64,000 bases of DNA, taken from NCBI GenBank assembly GCA_965262505.1, contig CBDHFM010000030.1, forward strand, positions 4,154,001 through 4,218,000, given 5' to 3'. How positions within the stretch are numbered: the first letter of the stretch is position 1; the number at the start of each line of letters is the position of its first letter. Made by a program: the position numbers and the translations under genes. Positions 25,040 to 33,135 of this stretch are shown in pieces. The DNA comes from JACPPO01 sp965262505 (GTDB lineage Bacteria; Acidobacteriota; Vicinamibacteria; Vicinamibacterales; UBA2999). Below the pieces are notes generated by a model. That model made no database searches, was not told the DNA's origin, and worked only from the letters and a program-made list of their open reading frames with translations.

Positions 25040-26311
25040 ATGAAGACAAAACCGCTCCGCATCGCGCTCCTCGGCTTCGGTACCGTGGGCGGGTCAGTCG
25101 CCCGGATCGTCAGCGAACGGCCCGAGCTGGCCGACCGCCTTCAGCTCACGCATATCTTTAACCGCGGCATCGACCGCAAGCGCGTCGGCTGGGTGCCCGG
25201 GTCTGTCACGTGGACCGAGGATCTTGACGAACTGTTTCGGTCCAAGCCGGACGCGGTTGTCGAAGTGATCGGCGGCATCGATCCGGCGGGCGGCTGGGTG
25301 CGCCGCGCCCTCCAGCAGGGGGCGGCTGTGGTCACCGCCAACAAGATGCTGCTCGCGGCGCACGCGCCCGAACTCCTGCATCTCGCCGTGAAGCACGAGA
25401 CGCAACTCCGCTTCGAGGCCGCAGTCGCCGGGGGCGTGCCGCTGATTCATGGCGTGCGAGAGGGGCTGGCCGGCGACCGGCTGATGCGCGTCGCCGGCAT
25501 TCTCAACGGCACGTCGAATTACGTCCTGAGCACAATGGCCGGCGGCGACATGCACATGGCTGCCGTCATGGACGACGCTCGCCGGCTCGGGTACGCGGAG
25601 GCGGACCCCAGCGCGGATGTCGACGGCGATGACGCGGGCGCAAAGCTCGTCGTGCTGGCGGGCATCGCATTCCGTCGCCACCTGCGGCTGCCTGATATAC
25701 CGAGACGATCGATCAGGCCGATTTCCGCCGCGGATTTCCGCTATGCGAGTCGGCTTGGCTGCACGATTCGTCAAATCGCGATGGTGGAGGCGAAGGGCGA
25801 CGGATTTCACGCGCTTGTCGGGCCGGCGCTGGTTCTTCGCGGCTCCAACTTCGGGCTCAACATGGGCGCGAACAACATCATCACGATCGCCGGCCGCTAC
25901 GGGGGGGAGAACAGTTTCAGCGGGGCGGGAGCCGGCGGGCCGGCGACCGCCGTGGCGGTTGTGTCCGACCTGCTTTCGTTGACCCAGCGTGAGCGCGACC
26001 GGGGCGAGGAATGGCTTCCCGCGCCCGTGGTGCCTCCGCCGGCCAGGCCCTATTACCTGCGTTTTGTCGTCCGCGACCATACCGGCATCCTCGCGTCGAT
26101 CGCCGCGTCGCTGGCCCGTCAGGGCATCAACCTTGATGCGGTGCTGCAGGAGCCAGGCTACCCGAAGGACGCGCTGCCGTTCGTGATCACCGTCGAACCC
26201 TGCGAAGAAAGCGCGCTGGCAACGGCGGTGCGGGAGATCGCGGCCGCCGACTTCCACGCCGAGGAGCCGCTGGCGCTTCCGATGCTCTTGGGCGAGGGCC
26301 CGCAGACGTGA
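25040..26311 (+). CDS. hom: Homoserine dehydrogenase
   Basis: Reduces aspartate semialdehyde to homoserine, the branch point for Thr and Met. The 423-residue protein has the NAD(P)-binding 'IALLGFGTVGGSVARIV', 'VVTANKMLLAAHAPEL', 'EAAVAGGVPLIHGVREGLAG', 'GILNGTSNYVLSTM' and the catalytic region 'LGYAEADPSADVDGDDAGAK'. A C-terminal ACT-like domain ('VRDHTGILASIAASLARQ') suggests feedback control by threonine. I chose the ATG at 25040; an upstream ATG at 25016 is possible. thrC follows 125 bp later. Confidence 0.95.
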   Translation: MKTKPLRIALLGFGTVGGSVARIVSERPELADRLQLTHIFNRGIDRKRVGWVPGSVTWTEDLDELFRSKPDAVVEVIGGIDPAGGWVRRALQQGAAVVTANKMLLAAHAPELLHLAVKHETQLRFEAAVAGGVPLIHGVREGLAGDRLMRVAGILNGTSNYVLSTMAGGDMHMAAVMDDARRLGYAEADPSADVDGDDAGAKLVVLAGIAFRRHLRLPDIPRRSIRPISAADFRYASRLGCTIRQIAMVEAKGDGFHALVGPALVLRGSNFGLNMGANNIITIAGRYGGENSFSGAGAGGPATAVAVVSDLLSLTQRERDRGEEWLPAPVVPPPARPYYLRFVVRDHTGILASIAASLARQGINLDAVLQEPGYPKDALPFVITVEPCEESALATAVREIAAADFHAEEPLALPMLLGEGPQT

Positions 26312-26436
26312 TATCTTTTTTGATTCGTGTCACTTAACAGCCATAGCTACTCCTCGGCTGGCGACGTAAACATGCCGGCCTCTGTCGCCATCGGGGGCGG
26401 GTTCGACACGTTCGCCTCGGCGCACGGGAGAACCCT

Positions 26437-27696
26437 GTGAAATTCGTGGCCGGGTTGACATGCCACCTGTGCGGTGCCACGTACCCGGCCGAGGCGTTGT
26501 GGGTCTGCGGGGAGTGCCTCGGTCCTCTCGAAGTGTCGTACGACTACGCGGCCGTCCGCGCCGCCGTCAGCCGCAGCCTGATCGAATCACGGCCGCAGTC
26601 ACTGTGGCGCTATCGCGAACTGCTTCCCGTCGAGGAGCCTCGGACCGGTTTTCATTCAGGTTTCACGCCGCTGGTTCGCGCGACTCGTCTGGCGCGCGAG
26701 CTCGGGATCGACGAGCTCTACATCAAGGATGATTCGGTTAACCATCCGACGTTTTCCTACAAGGACCGGGTCGTGTCGGTCGCGGCGACCCGCGCGGTCG
26801 AGCTGGGGTTCAAGGTGTTCGGGTGTGCGTCGACCGGAAACCTGGCGGGAAGCGTTGCGGCCCACGCGGCGCGTCTCGGGCTGCCGTGCTACGTCTTCAT
26901 CCCCAACGATCTGGAGCCGGCCAAGATTCTCGGCGCCGCGATCTACGAGCCGCACGTCGTGGCCGTCGAGGGCAATTACGACGACGTGAACCGGCTGTGC
27001 ACGCAGATTGCGGACCGCTACGGGTGGGGCTTTGCGAACATCAACCTGCGCGCCTATTACGCGGAGGGCGCAAAGACGATGGGCTTCGAGATTGCCGAAC
27101 AGCTCGGATGGCGCTTCCCTGACCACATCGTGTCGCCGGTTGCGGGCGGCACGCTCCTGCCGCGCATTTTCAAGGGCCTCCACGAGTTGCGCGAGGTGGG
27201 GCTCGTCAGCGGCCAGCTGCCGAAGATTCATGCGGCGCAGCCCTCCGGCTCCGCGCCCGTGATCAAGGCGATTGAAGCCGGCCTGGAGTTCCCCGAACCG
27301 GTCAAGCCGAACACGGTCGCGAAGTCGCTGGCGATTGGCAATCCGGCGGATGGATTCCAGGTCGTGAGGGTGGTCAAGGAGACCGGCGCGGCCGGGGCCA
27401 TGGTGAGCGACGAGGAGATCCTGGACGCGGTCCAGCTCCTGGCCAGGACAGAGGGCATCTTCACAGAGGCCGCAGGCGGGACGACGCTGGCCGCCACGCG
27501 CGCGCTCATAGGTCGCGGCGTGATCAAGTCCAACGAGTCTGTGGTCGTTTGTATCACCGGGAACGGGTACAAGACCGCCGATGTGATGTTCGACCGGGTT
27601 GCACGCCCGACGCAGATCGGGCGGAGTCTGGCCGATTTCGAGCGTGTGATCGGCGCCCGGATCGACGTCACGGCTGCCGCGGCGGCGCGCGCCTAG
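26437..27696 (+). CDS. thrC: Threonine synthase
   Basis: PLP enzyme that turns phosphohomoserine into threonine. The 419-residue protein begins with a zinc-ribbon-like pair (Cys9, 12, 24, 27), then 'GFTPLVRATRLARELG', the PLP Lys109 in 'TFSYKDRVV', 'GCASTGNLAGSVAAHAARLG' and 'SPVAGGTLLPRIFKGL'. The GTG start is preceded by GGGAGA. The stop is followed within 15 bp by the -35 of the next operon, so transcription units are tightly packed. Confidence 0.95.
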   Translation: MKFVAGLTCHLCGATYPAEALWVCGECLGPLEVSYDYAAVRAAVSRSLIESRPQSLWRYRELLPVEEPRTGFHSGFTPLVRATRLARELGIDELYIKDDSVNHPTFSYKDRVVSVAATRAVELGFKVFGCASTGNLAGSVAAHAARLGLPCYVFIPNDLEPAKILGAAIYEPHVVAVEGNYDDVNRLCTQIADRYGWGFANINLRAYYAEGAKTMGFEIAEQLGWRFPDHIVSPVAGGTLLPRIFKGLHELREVGLVSGQLPKIHAAQPSGSAPVIKAIEAGLEFPEPVKPNTVAKSLAIGNPADGFQVVRVVKETGAAGAMVSDEEILDAVQLLARTEGIFTEAAGGTTLAATRALIGRGVIKSNESVVVCITGNGYKTADVMFDRVARPTQIGRSLADFERVIGARIDVTAAAAARA

Positions 27697-27710
27697 AGGG
27701 CGGCCGGCGT

Positions 27711-27740
27711 TTGACCTTGCCCGGCTCCGGGCTATAGAAT
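27711..27740 (+). promoter_or_regulatory. Promoter of the sulfite-assimilation operon
   Basis: TTGACC (27711-27716) is followed after 16 bases by TATAGA (27733-27738); TAGAAT at 27735-27740 is an alternative with an 18-base spacer. The expected transcription start falls at about 27745-27750, at or just before the GTG of the leader ORF, so the leader would be nearly or fully leaderless. Confidence 0.7.
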
Positions 27741-27749
27741 TTCAATACC

Positions 27750-27848
27750 GTGGTGTCCGACCCGAACAGACTGAACGCGTGCGCTTGTTGTGGCATGGTG
27801 ACCTGTCTGGTCCCGGGGCTGTCGGTGCGCCGCGTGAGTAGTGAATAG
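27750..27848 (+). CDS. Cysteine-rich leader peptide of the cysG-sulfite reductase operon
   Basis: A 32-codon ORF (GTG to TAG) with four cysteine codons: Cys11, Cys13, Cys14 ('NACACCGM', 27780-27791) and Cys19 (27804-27806). No Shine-Dalgarno is present; the GTG lies about 11 bases after the -10, fitting a leaderless start. It stands directly before a terminator and the genes that make sulfide for cysteine synthesis. It is comparable in idea to the polycysteine attenuation leaders described in mycobacteria. I infer that ribosome stalling at Cys codons senses cysteine charge. The peptide itself probably has no function. Confidence 0.72.
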   Translation: MVSDPNRLNACACCGMVTCLVPGLSVRRVSSE

Positions 27849-27887
27849 CAAGACCAATAACACGCTGGCGTATCGAGAACCCGGGAC
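27810..27887 (+). promoter_or_regulatory. Predicted antiterminator of the cysteine attenuator
   Basis: GTCCCGGG (27810-27817), just after the last Cys codon, is exactly complementary to CCCGGGAC (27880-27887), the 5' arm of the terminator. Between them GCCGCGTG (27829-27836) can pair with CACGCTGGC (27861-27869), which stacks inside the long helix. A ribosome stalled at codons 13-14 would leave this helix free to form and block the terminator. A ribosome reading to the stop at 27846 would break it. Confidence 0.65.
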
Positions 27888-27912
27888 AAAAAATCCCGGG
27901 CTTTTTTGTTTT
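27880..27912 (+). terminator. Rho-independent terminator/attenuator before cysG
   Basis: A 7-bp GC-only stem, CCCGGGA (27880-27886) with TCCCGGG (27894-27900), a CAAAAAA loop and a tract CTTTTTTGTTTTT. It lies in front of, not behind, the operon's first gene (ATG 27921), which is the position of a transcription attenuator. The 5' arm can alternatively pair with 27810-27817. Confidence 0.85.
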
Positions 27913-27920
27913 TGGTGAAG

Positions 27921-29381
27921 ATGTTTCCAGCCTTTCTGAATCTCGCATCGCGTCGCGTCGTCGTGGTCGGCGGCGGCCCGGTGGCTGCCGGTAAGCTCGA
28001 GGCGCTGCTGACCGCGGGCGCGGACGTGACGGTGGTTGCACCCGACGTGCGGCCGGAGATCGATCGGCTCGGGGTCACGGTGCTTCGCCGGCCCTTCGAA
28101 GACGCTGATCTGGACGGTGCCTGGTGGGTCGTGGCGGCGGCGCCGAAAGAGGTCAACAGACAGGTGCTGGCCGCTGCCGAGACGCGAGGCGTGTTCGTGA
28201 ACGCGGTGGACGATCCCGACCACGCCACGGCCTATCTCGGAGGGGTCGTGCGCCGGCACGGCGCCACCGTGGCGATTTCCACCGACGGCCGCGCGCCTGC
28301 CCTGGCGGGGTTGCTGCGCGAGGCGCTCGACGCATGGCTGCCCCGTGATCTCGACGCGTGGATGTCGGCTGCCGATGATGCGCGGCGCACGTGGAAAACT
28401 GAGGGCGTGCCGATGGAGCAGCGGCGTCCACAGCTACTCGACGTCCTGAATCGGTTGTATGCGGATCGGCCGGCAATCGCCCGCCGGGACACAGCGCCCC
28501 TGGACACAGTGCCCCGGGACGAAGCGGCGACGAGAGAAGACGACACGAGCGCCTCTCGAAGCCTCGCTGGTTCGTCAGTGTCGGGGTCTGGAGCGACAAG
28601 GTCTGGCGTGCAGAGGGGGCACGTATCACTGGTTGGTGCGGGACCGGGCGATCCTGAGTTGTGGACGGTGCGTGGGGTCCGGCGCCTGGAAGAGGCTGAC
28701 CTGGTGCTGTACGACGCCCTGGTCGACGTCGACGCGTTGCGGCGTGTGACCAAGGCGCAGTGCTTCTGCGTGGGCAAGCGTGCCCGTCGTGACAGCGTGC
28801 CGCAAGAGACGATTCACCGCCTGATGATTCACGCGGCGAGGCAGGGCAAGCGGGTGGTTCGCCTCAAGGGGGGCGACCCGTTCGTGTTTGGGCGCGGCGG
28901 GGAGGAAGTGCTTGCGCTGGCGATGGCCGGCGTGCCCTTCGAGGTCGTCCCCGGGGTGACGACCGCCGTGGCGGCGCCGGAGCTCGCCGGAATCCCCGTC
29001 ACGCACCGGGGTATCGCCTCGGCGTTTCTCGTGCTGGCCGGGCACACGTCGGAAGCCGTCGATAACACGTTGAGGTCGGTGAGGCCGAACACCGTGTCGA
29101 TGATCATTCTGATGGGCGTCGGATCGCGCGCGGACCTTGCGTCGAGGCTGATGGCGCACGGGTGGTCGGCCGACACGCCGGCGGCGATCGTCTGCGCAGC
29201 GTCGACGCCGGACGCCTGGACGTGGACCGGGGCGCTTGCGCAACTTGGCGAGGCGACGCCGCCCGTCGGTCTTGCCGGCGTGCTGGTCGTTGGCGAAGTC
29301 GTGCGGGTACGTGACGTGCTGGCGAAGACATCGAGCCCGGAACAGTCTGGCAATGAGGTGAGTTATGGCCGTAACGGATGA
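27921..29381 (+). CDS. cysG: Fused siroheme synthase (precorrin-2 dehydrogenase/ferrochelatase + uroporphyrinogen-III methyltransferase)
   Basis: Makes siroheme, the cofactor of the sulfite reductase encoded next. The N-terminal ~190 residues are the NAD-dependent dehydrogenase/ferrochelatase ('RRVVVVGGGPVAAGKLEALL', 'VNAVDDPDHATAYLGGVVRR'). A Pro/Arg/Ser-rich linker of roughly 50 residues follows. The C-terminal ~245 residues are the SAM-dependent methyltransferase ('VSLVGAGPGDPELWTVRGVR', 'VVRLKGGDPFVFGRGGEE', 'ELAGIPVTHRG'). I chose the ATG at 27921 (GGTGAAG just before); an in-frame TTG at 27906 lies in the terminator T-tract. It overlaps the next gene by 17 bp. Confidence 0.93.
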   Translation: MFPAFLNLASRRVVVVGGGPVAAGKLEALLTAGADVTVVAPDVRPEIDRLGVTVLRRPFEDADLDGAWWVVAAAPKEVNRQVLAAAETRGVFVNAVDDPDHATAYLGGVVRRHGATVAISTDGRAPALAGLLREALDAWLPRDLDAWMSAADDARRTWKTEGVPMEQRRPQLLDVLNRLYADRPAIARRDTAPLDTVPRDEAATREDDTSASRSLAGSSVSGSGATRSGVQRGHVSLVGAGPGDPELWTVRGVRRLEEADLVLYDALVDVDALRRVTKAQCFCVGKRARRDSVPQETIHRLMIHAARQGKRVVRLKGGDPFVFGRGGEEVLALAMAGVPFEVVPGVTTAVAAPELAGIPVTHRGIASAFLVLAGHTSEAVDNTLRSVRPNTVSMIILMGVGSRADLASRLMAHGWSADTPAAIVCAASTPDAWTWTGALAQLGEATPPVGLAGVLVVGEVVRVRDVLAKTSSPEQSGNEVSYGRNG

Positions 29382-31194
29382 AGCGGGAACGCTCGGACGG
29401 GAGCAGCCGTCGTTCGCCAAACAGCAGGACATCGACGAGTTCGTCGACACCTTGAGCCGTTACGAGAACGGCGACCTCTCCGCCGACGACTGGCGGCGGT
29501 TCCGCCTCCTGCGTGGCACGTACGGCCAGCGGCAGGACGGCGTTCAGATGATGCGGATCAAGATTCCGCAGGGCATCACCACCGGTGACCAGCTGCGTGC
29601 GCTCGGCGATGTCGCGGCGAAGTACTCCCGCGGCTTTGGCCACGTGACGACCCGCCAGAATATCCAGTATCACTTCGTACAGCTCAAGGATGCCGAGCTG
29701 GCGATGCGTGACCTCGCCGCCGTGGGCATGACCACGCGCGAGGCCTGCGGTAATTCCGTGCGGAACATTACCGCCTGCCCGTATGCGGGCGTCGCTCACG
29801 ACGAAGTGTTCGACGTCACCCCGTACGCGGAGGGGATGACACGGTATTTTCTCGGGCATCCGCTCGCCGGGTCGCTGCCGCGCAAGTTCAAGATCGCGTT
29901 CGAGGGTTGCCCCAGCGATCACGCGCTCGCCTCAATTCACGACCTCGGCTGGTTCGCGCGCATCGTCGACGGCCGACGCGGTTTCCGCCTGACCATCGCC
30001 GGCGGCACATCGATTTTGCCGAGGTCGGGATTCCTGCTGTACGAGTTTCTCCCGGCCGAACAGATGCTCGAAGTGGCGGAGGCGATTGTCCGCGTGTACC
30101 ACCGCCTCGGCGACCGCGAGCACCCCCAGCGTAACCGGATGAAGTTCCTCATTCGCCAGCTCGGATGGGACGTGTGGCGGCAGCGGTTTGACGAGACGCT
30201 GGCCGAGGTTCGAGCCGAGGGCGGCGTGCCGTTCGATGCCAGTGCCGCGGCCTCGGACGTCGAAGCGGCACCGGACTGGCTTCCGCCGGCGGCGCCCGCC
30301 ATCGAGGATGTGAAGCGGGTCGCGGGCAGCGTGGATGTCCACGGCCCGGGGGTCATGCCCGGGACCGTGAAACTGCGCACGCTATCAGACGCCTATCTCC
30401 ACTGGATGCGCTCCAACGTCGGCCTGCAGCGTCAGCCGGGGTTCGTGCACGTGACGGTACGCCTGCCGCTGGGTGACATGACGGCCGGCCAGATGCACGT
30501 ACTGGCCGACCTTACGGAGGCCTACAGCGACGGGACCGCCCGACTCACCATCGGACAAAACGTGTTGTTCCGGTGGGTGAAGGCGGGCGTGCTTCAGGAG
30601 CTCCACCAGCGTCTGGAGGCGGCCGGTCTGGGTGCGGCCGACGCGAACACGGTTGCCGACGTGGTGAGCTGCCCTGGCGCGGAAAGTTGCCGCCTGGCGG
30701 TCACGCAGTCGCGCGGGCTCGGCCGCATATTGACCGAGCACCTGGATCGCCACCCCGAGTTCGTGGCGCTGGTCCAGGACGGGGACATCAAGATCAGCGG
30801 CTGCCCCAACGGTTGCGGTCAGCACCACATCGCGGCGATTGGATTCCAGGGGAGCGTGCGCAAGGTGGGTAACCGGGCGCTTCCGCAGTATTTCGTCTCG
30901 GTCGGCGGCGGCAGCACCGACTCCGGTGCGAGCTTCGGGCGTGTGGTGTCGAAAGTCCCGGTCCACCGTCTGACGACCGCCATCGACCGGTTGTTGACGC
31001 TCTACAAGGAACGGCGCGACGACGGCGAATCACTGGGTGCGTTCTTCCGGCGTGTCCCGGCGGATGCGGCCACCGACGTGCTGAAGGATCTTGCGCGGAT
31101 GCTGCCGGACGAGCCCACCGCGGACGACTTCATCGATCTCGGCGAGACGAAGGCGTTTGAGATGGTCGTGATGGAAGGAGAGTGCGCGTCCTAG
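29365..31194 (+). CDS. Siroheme- and 4Fe-4S-dependent sulfite (or nitrite) reductase
   Basis: A 609-residue one-subunit reductase with two ferredoxin-like halves, each with a siroheme-binding repeat ('RGFGHVTTRQNIQYHFVQL'; 'TARLTIGQNVLFRWV'). The coupled cluster/siroheme ligands are 'CPGAESC' (Cys436, 442) and 'CPNGC' (Cys480, 484). The same fold reduces sulfite or nitrite. Coupling to cysG and a cysteine-codon leader favours sulfite reduction to sulfide. The electron donor is probably ferredoxin, since no flavoprotein subunit is near. The ATG at 29365 lies inside the end of cysG. Confidence 0.92.
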   Translation: MAVTDEAGTLGREQPSFAKQQDIDEFVDTLSRYENGDLSADDWRRFRLLRGTYGQRQDGVQMMRIKIPQGITTGDQLRALGDVAAKYSRGFGHVTTRQNIQYHFVQLKDAELAMRDLAAVGMTTREACGNSVRNITACPYAGVAHDEVFDVTPYAEGMTRYFLGHPLAGSLPRKFKIAFEGCPSDHALASIHDLGWFARIVDGRRGFRLTIAGGTSILPRSGFLLYEFLPAEQMLEVAEAIVRVYHRLGDREHPQRNRMKFLIRQLGWDVWRQRFDETLAEVRAEGGVPFDASAAASDVEAAPDWLPPAAPAIEDVKRVAGSVDVHGPGVMPGTVKLRTLSDAYLHWMRSNVGLQRQPGFVHVTVRLPLGDMTAGQMHVLADLTEAYSDGTARLTIGQNVLFRWVKAGVLQELHQRLEAAGLGAADANTVADVVSCPGAESCRLAVTQSRGLGRILTEHLDRHPEFVALVQDGDIKISGCPNGCGQHHIAAIGFQGSVRKVGNRALPQYFVSVGGGSTDSGASFGRVVSKVPVHRLTTAIDRLLTLYKERRDDGESLGAFFRRVPADAATDVLKDLARMLPDEPTADDFIDLGETKAFEMVVMEGECAS

Positions 31195-31204
31195 CGACCG
31201 CTCG

Positions 31205-32224
31205 ATGGGCAAACTCAAGATTGTCGTCCTCTACGACCGCGTCCTCGTTGGTGGGGACGAGGTGGCGGCGGCGGGCGGCAGCGCGCCGGTCCTTCGTGAA
31301 CTCGACAAGAAGGAGGTCGAGGAGGAGGTCGCCGAGGCCCTGATCAAGCTAGGTCACGAGCCCGTGATGCACGAACTCGACGGCACCCAGAAGAGCCTTC
31401 TGGGACTGGCCAGGGTGGAATGCGACCTCGTCCTCAACCTCGCGGAATCGTTCGCCGGCGACGATACCGCCGACTTCAAGATTGCGGCCTTCCTGGAACT
31501 GCTGGGAAAGAAGTACACCGGTGGCAGCGCCAACGCGATGATGCTGGCGCAGGACAAGGCGGTGGCCAAGAAGATCTTCGCGTTCCACGGTATCCATACG
31601 CCCACGTTCGCAAAGTGTTACCGGGGGCGGCTTGATTTCTCTCACGATCTCCAGTTTCCCGTCATCGTGAAGCCGGCCCGCGAGGACGGCTCCATTGGCA
31701 TCGAGTTCAGCGCCGTCGTCAACTCGATCCGCGAGCTGATGGAGCGCATGGACTGGCTGCACTCCCACTTCGATTCGCCGGTCCTAATCGAGGAGTACAT
31801 CGACGGCCGGGAGATGTACGTCGGCGTCATCGGCAACGACAATGCGGAGGCGTTGCCGATCGTGGAACTGGACCTGTCCAAGCTGCCGGACGGCACCCCG
31901 CGCATCGCGGCGGCGGAGGTAAAGTGGGGCAAGGGCACCAAGGCGTACAAGGATACGAAGTCGGCGATCGCGACGGATCTGACTGAGGAAACGACACAGA
32001 CGCTGCAGCAGACGGCGATTGCCGCCTATCAGGTGCTCGAACTTCGCGACTACGGCCGCGTGGACATGAGACTGCAGTCCGATGGCCTCGTCCAGGTCAT
32101 CGAGGTGAATCCGAACCCGTGGCTCAGTTCCCGTGCCGAGTTCGCCATGGCGGCGCGAAAGTCCGGGCGGACCTACACCCGCCTCATCGAAGAGCTGATC
32201 GCGCTGACGACGGCTCGAGTGTAG
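31205..32224 (+). CDS. ATP-grasp ligase, D-alanine-D-alanine ligase-like
   Basis: A 339-residue ATP-grasp enzyme with 'LVLNLAESFAGDD', 'YTGGSANAMMLAQDKAVAKK', 'PVIVKPAREDGSIGIEF', 'VLIEEYIDGREMYVGVIG' and the metal-binding end 'VQVIEVNPNPWLSSRAEF'. This is the Ddl fold, but the N-terminal part and the substrate loop differ from a housekeeping Ddl, so the acceptor may be another amino acid or a small peptide. It begins 10 bp after the sulfite reductase, so it is probably in the same transcript. A large inverted repeat begins at its stop codon. Confidence 0.82.
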   Translation: MGKLKIVVLYDRVLVGGDEVAAAGGSAPVLRELDKKEVEEEVAEALIKLGHEPVMHELDGTQKSLLGLARVECDLVLNLAESFAGDDTADFKIAAFLELLGKKYTGGSANAMMLAQDKAVAKKIFAFHGIHTPTFAKCYRGRLDFSHDLQFPVIVKPAREDGSIGIEFSAVVNSIRELMERMDWLHSHFDSPVLIEEYIDGREMYVGVIGNDNAEALPIVELDLSKLPDGTPRIAAAEVKWGKGTKAYKDTKSAIATDLTEETTQTLQQTAIAAYQVLELRDYGRVDMRLQSDGLVQVIEVNPNPWLSSRAEFAMAARKSGRTYTRLIEELIALTTARV

Positions 32225-32290
32225 GCAACAAATCCCAAATCCCAAACGCCAAATCCCAAACTTGGGCCTTGGGCTTTGGGATTTGCCTAC
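32221..32290. repeat. CCCAAA-type array forming a 70-bp inverted repeat (site 2), likely two-way terminator
   Basis: Between two convergent genes lies an almost perfect palindrome. It starts GTAGGCAA and ends TTGCCTAC. The left half is a run of CAAATCCC/AAACGCC-type units and the right half its complement (TTGGGCTTTGGGATTTG). Transcribed from either side it would form a long hairpin that covers both stop codons. No U-tract is present. Confidence 0.8.
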
Positions 32291-32817
32291 GGTCGCTCCC
32301 GTCTGTCCGCTTTCCACAAATACAACGTCCGCGACTGCCCGTCCGCGCTCGTGAACGTGTCGACGACGTCCGGATCCCAGTCGCCCATCGCGTAGTTGTG
32401 CGACACGATACGGGCACCGGGCCTCAGCTGCCGTGTGAGCGTCGGCCGGAGCGCCACGTTCTGCGCGGAGAGCAAATACAACGTCACGACCGTCGCCTCG
32501 GACACATCCGTGTCCAGCGCGTCTTGGAGCCTGAACGTGACCAGGTGCTCGACCTGCGCGCGTGCGGCGTTCTGCTGCGCTTCAGCGATACGCACCGGAT
32601 CGATGTCCACCCCGACGCCGCGCGCTCCGAACTTCCGTGCCGCAGCGATGACGATGCGACCATCGCCGCATCCCAGGTCGTACAGGATGTCGCGCGAGGT
32701 GATCGAAGCCAGGTCGAGCATGCGGTCAACGACGTCTGGGGGGGTGGCGACGTATGGTGCGCGGGGGACCTGCGGCGCCACGAGGCCGAGCAGCAGACCG
32801 AGAAGCAGGTGCGCCAT
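32287..32817 (-). CDS. SAM-dependent methyltransferase with signal-like N-terminus
   Basis: A 176-residue class I methyltransferase. The SAM-binding motif I is 'ILYDLGCGDGRIVIAAARKF', with the acidic end of strand 2 in 'GVGVDIDPVRIAEAQ' and motif 'LQDALDTDVSEATVV'. It begins with a hydrophobic stretch 'MAHLLLGLLLGLVAPQVPRA', unusual for a cytosolic enzyme, which may be a signal peptide or anchor. The substrate is unknown. It is convergent with the ATP-grasp gene. Confidence 0.8.
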   Translation of the reverse strand: MAHLLLGLLLGLVAPQVPRAPYVATPPDVVDRMLDLASITSRDILYDLGCGDGRIVIAAARKFGARGVGVDIDPVRIAEAQQNAARAQVEHLVTFRLQDALDTDVSEATVVTLYLLSAQNVALRPTLTRQLRPGARIVSHNYAMGDWDPDVVDTFTSADGQSRTLYLWKADRRERP

Positions 32818-33012
32818 TGGCCGATTCTAGTTGAGCGTTCTCGACCTCAGCTGTCCTTAACTGGGGACAATCGGCCTCGTGTGCGCCATTCCGTGAAAGC
32901 GCTTCCTCAAATCCTGGCACACGAAAGGGTTACGGCCCGTTCCGTCGCCGCCCGCGGCTCTGCGGGCTGACTGCCAACGGTCCAGGGGACGGGATGAAAG
33001 TGCGGGATGAAG

Positions 33013-33040
33013 TGCCACAAATGGCATTTTTATGGCCATT
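33013..33040. promoter_or_regulatory. Paired short inverted repeats just upstream of the carD promoter
   Basis: TGCCA-caaa-TGGCA (33013-33026) overlaps AATGGC...GCCATT (33020-33025/33035-33040). The second arm ends 4 bases before the -35 box of carD. This AT-rich dyad could be an operator. The rest of 32818-33044 shows no gene or other feature. Confidence 0.4.
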
Positions 33041-33044
33041 TTCG

Positions 33045-33073
33045 TTGATTTTTGGCCGGACGTGCGCTATACT
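33045..33073 (+). promoter_or_regulatory. Promoter of carD
   Basis: TTGATT (33045-33050), an exact 17-base spacer and TATACT (33068-33073) make a strong sigma70-type promoter. The start would be near 33080, leaving a 5' UTR of about 55 bases before the GTG at 33136. Confidence 0.8.
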
Positions 33074-33135
33074 CATGGGTGCTGTTCCCGGCACCAAACC
33101 GGTTCTACTACCAACCTACCTGCTACGGGGGAAAC

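Noticed and set aside
25094..26257. 387-codon frame opposite hom
   Set aside because: It is antisense to a clear homoserine dehydrogenase and shows no motif.
26372..26440. 22-codon ORF that ends GTGA-overlapped with thrC, possible threonine leader
   Set aside because: It has only two Thr codons, no terminator or alternative pairing, and thrC has its own Shine-Dalgarno. Not enough for a leader call.
27906..27920. Upstream TTG start for cysG
   Set aside because: It lies in the T-tract of the terminator and adds five residues before the normal 'MFPAFLNL' start.
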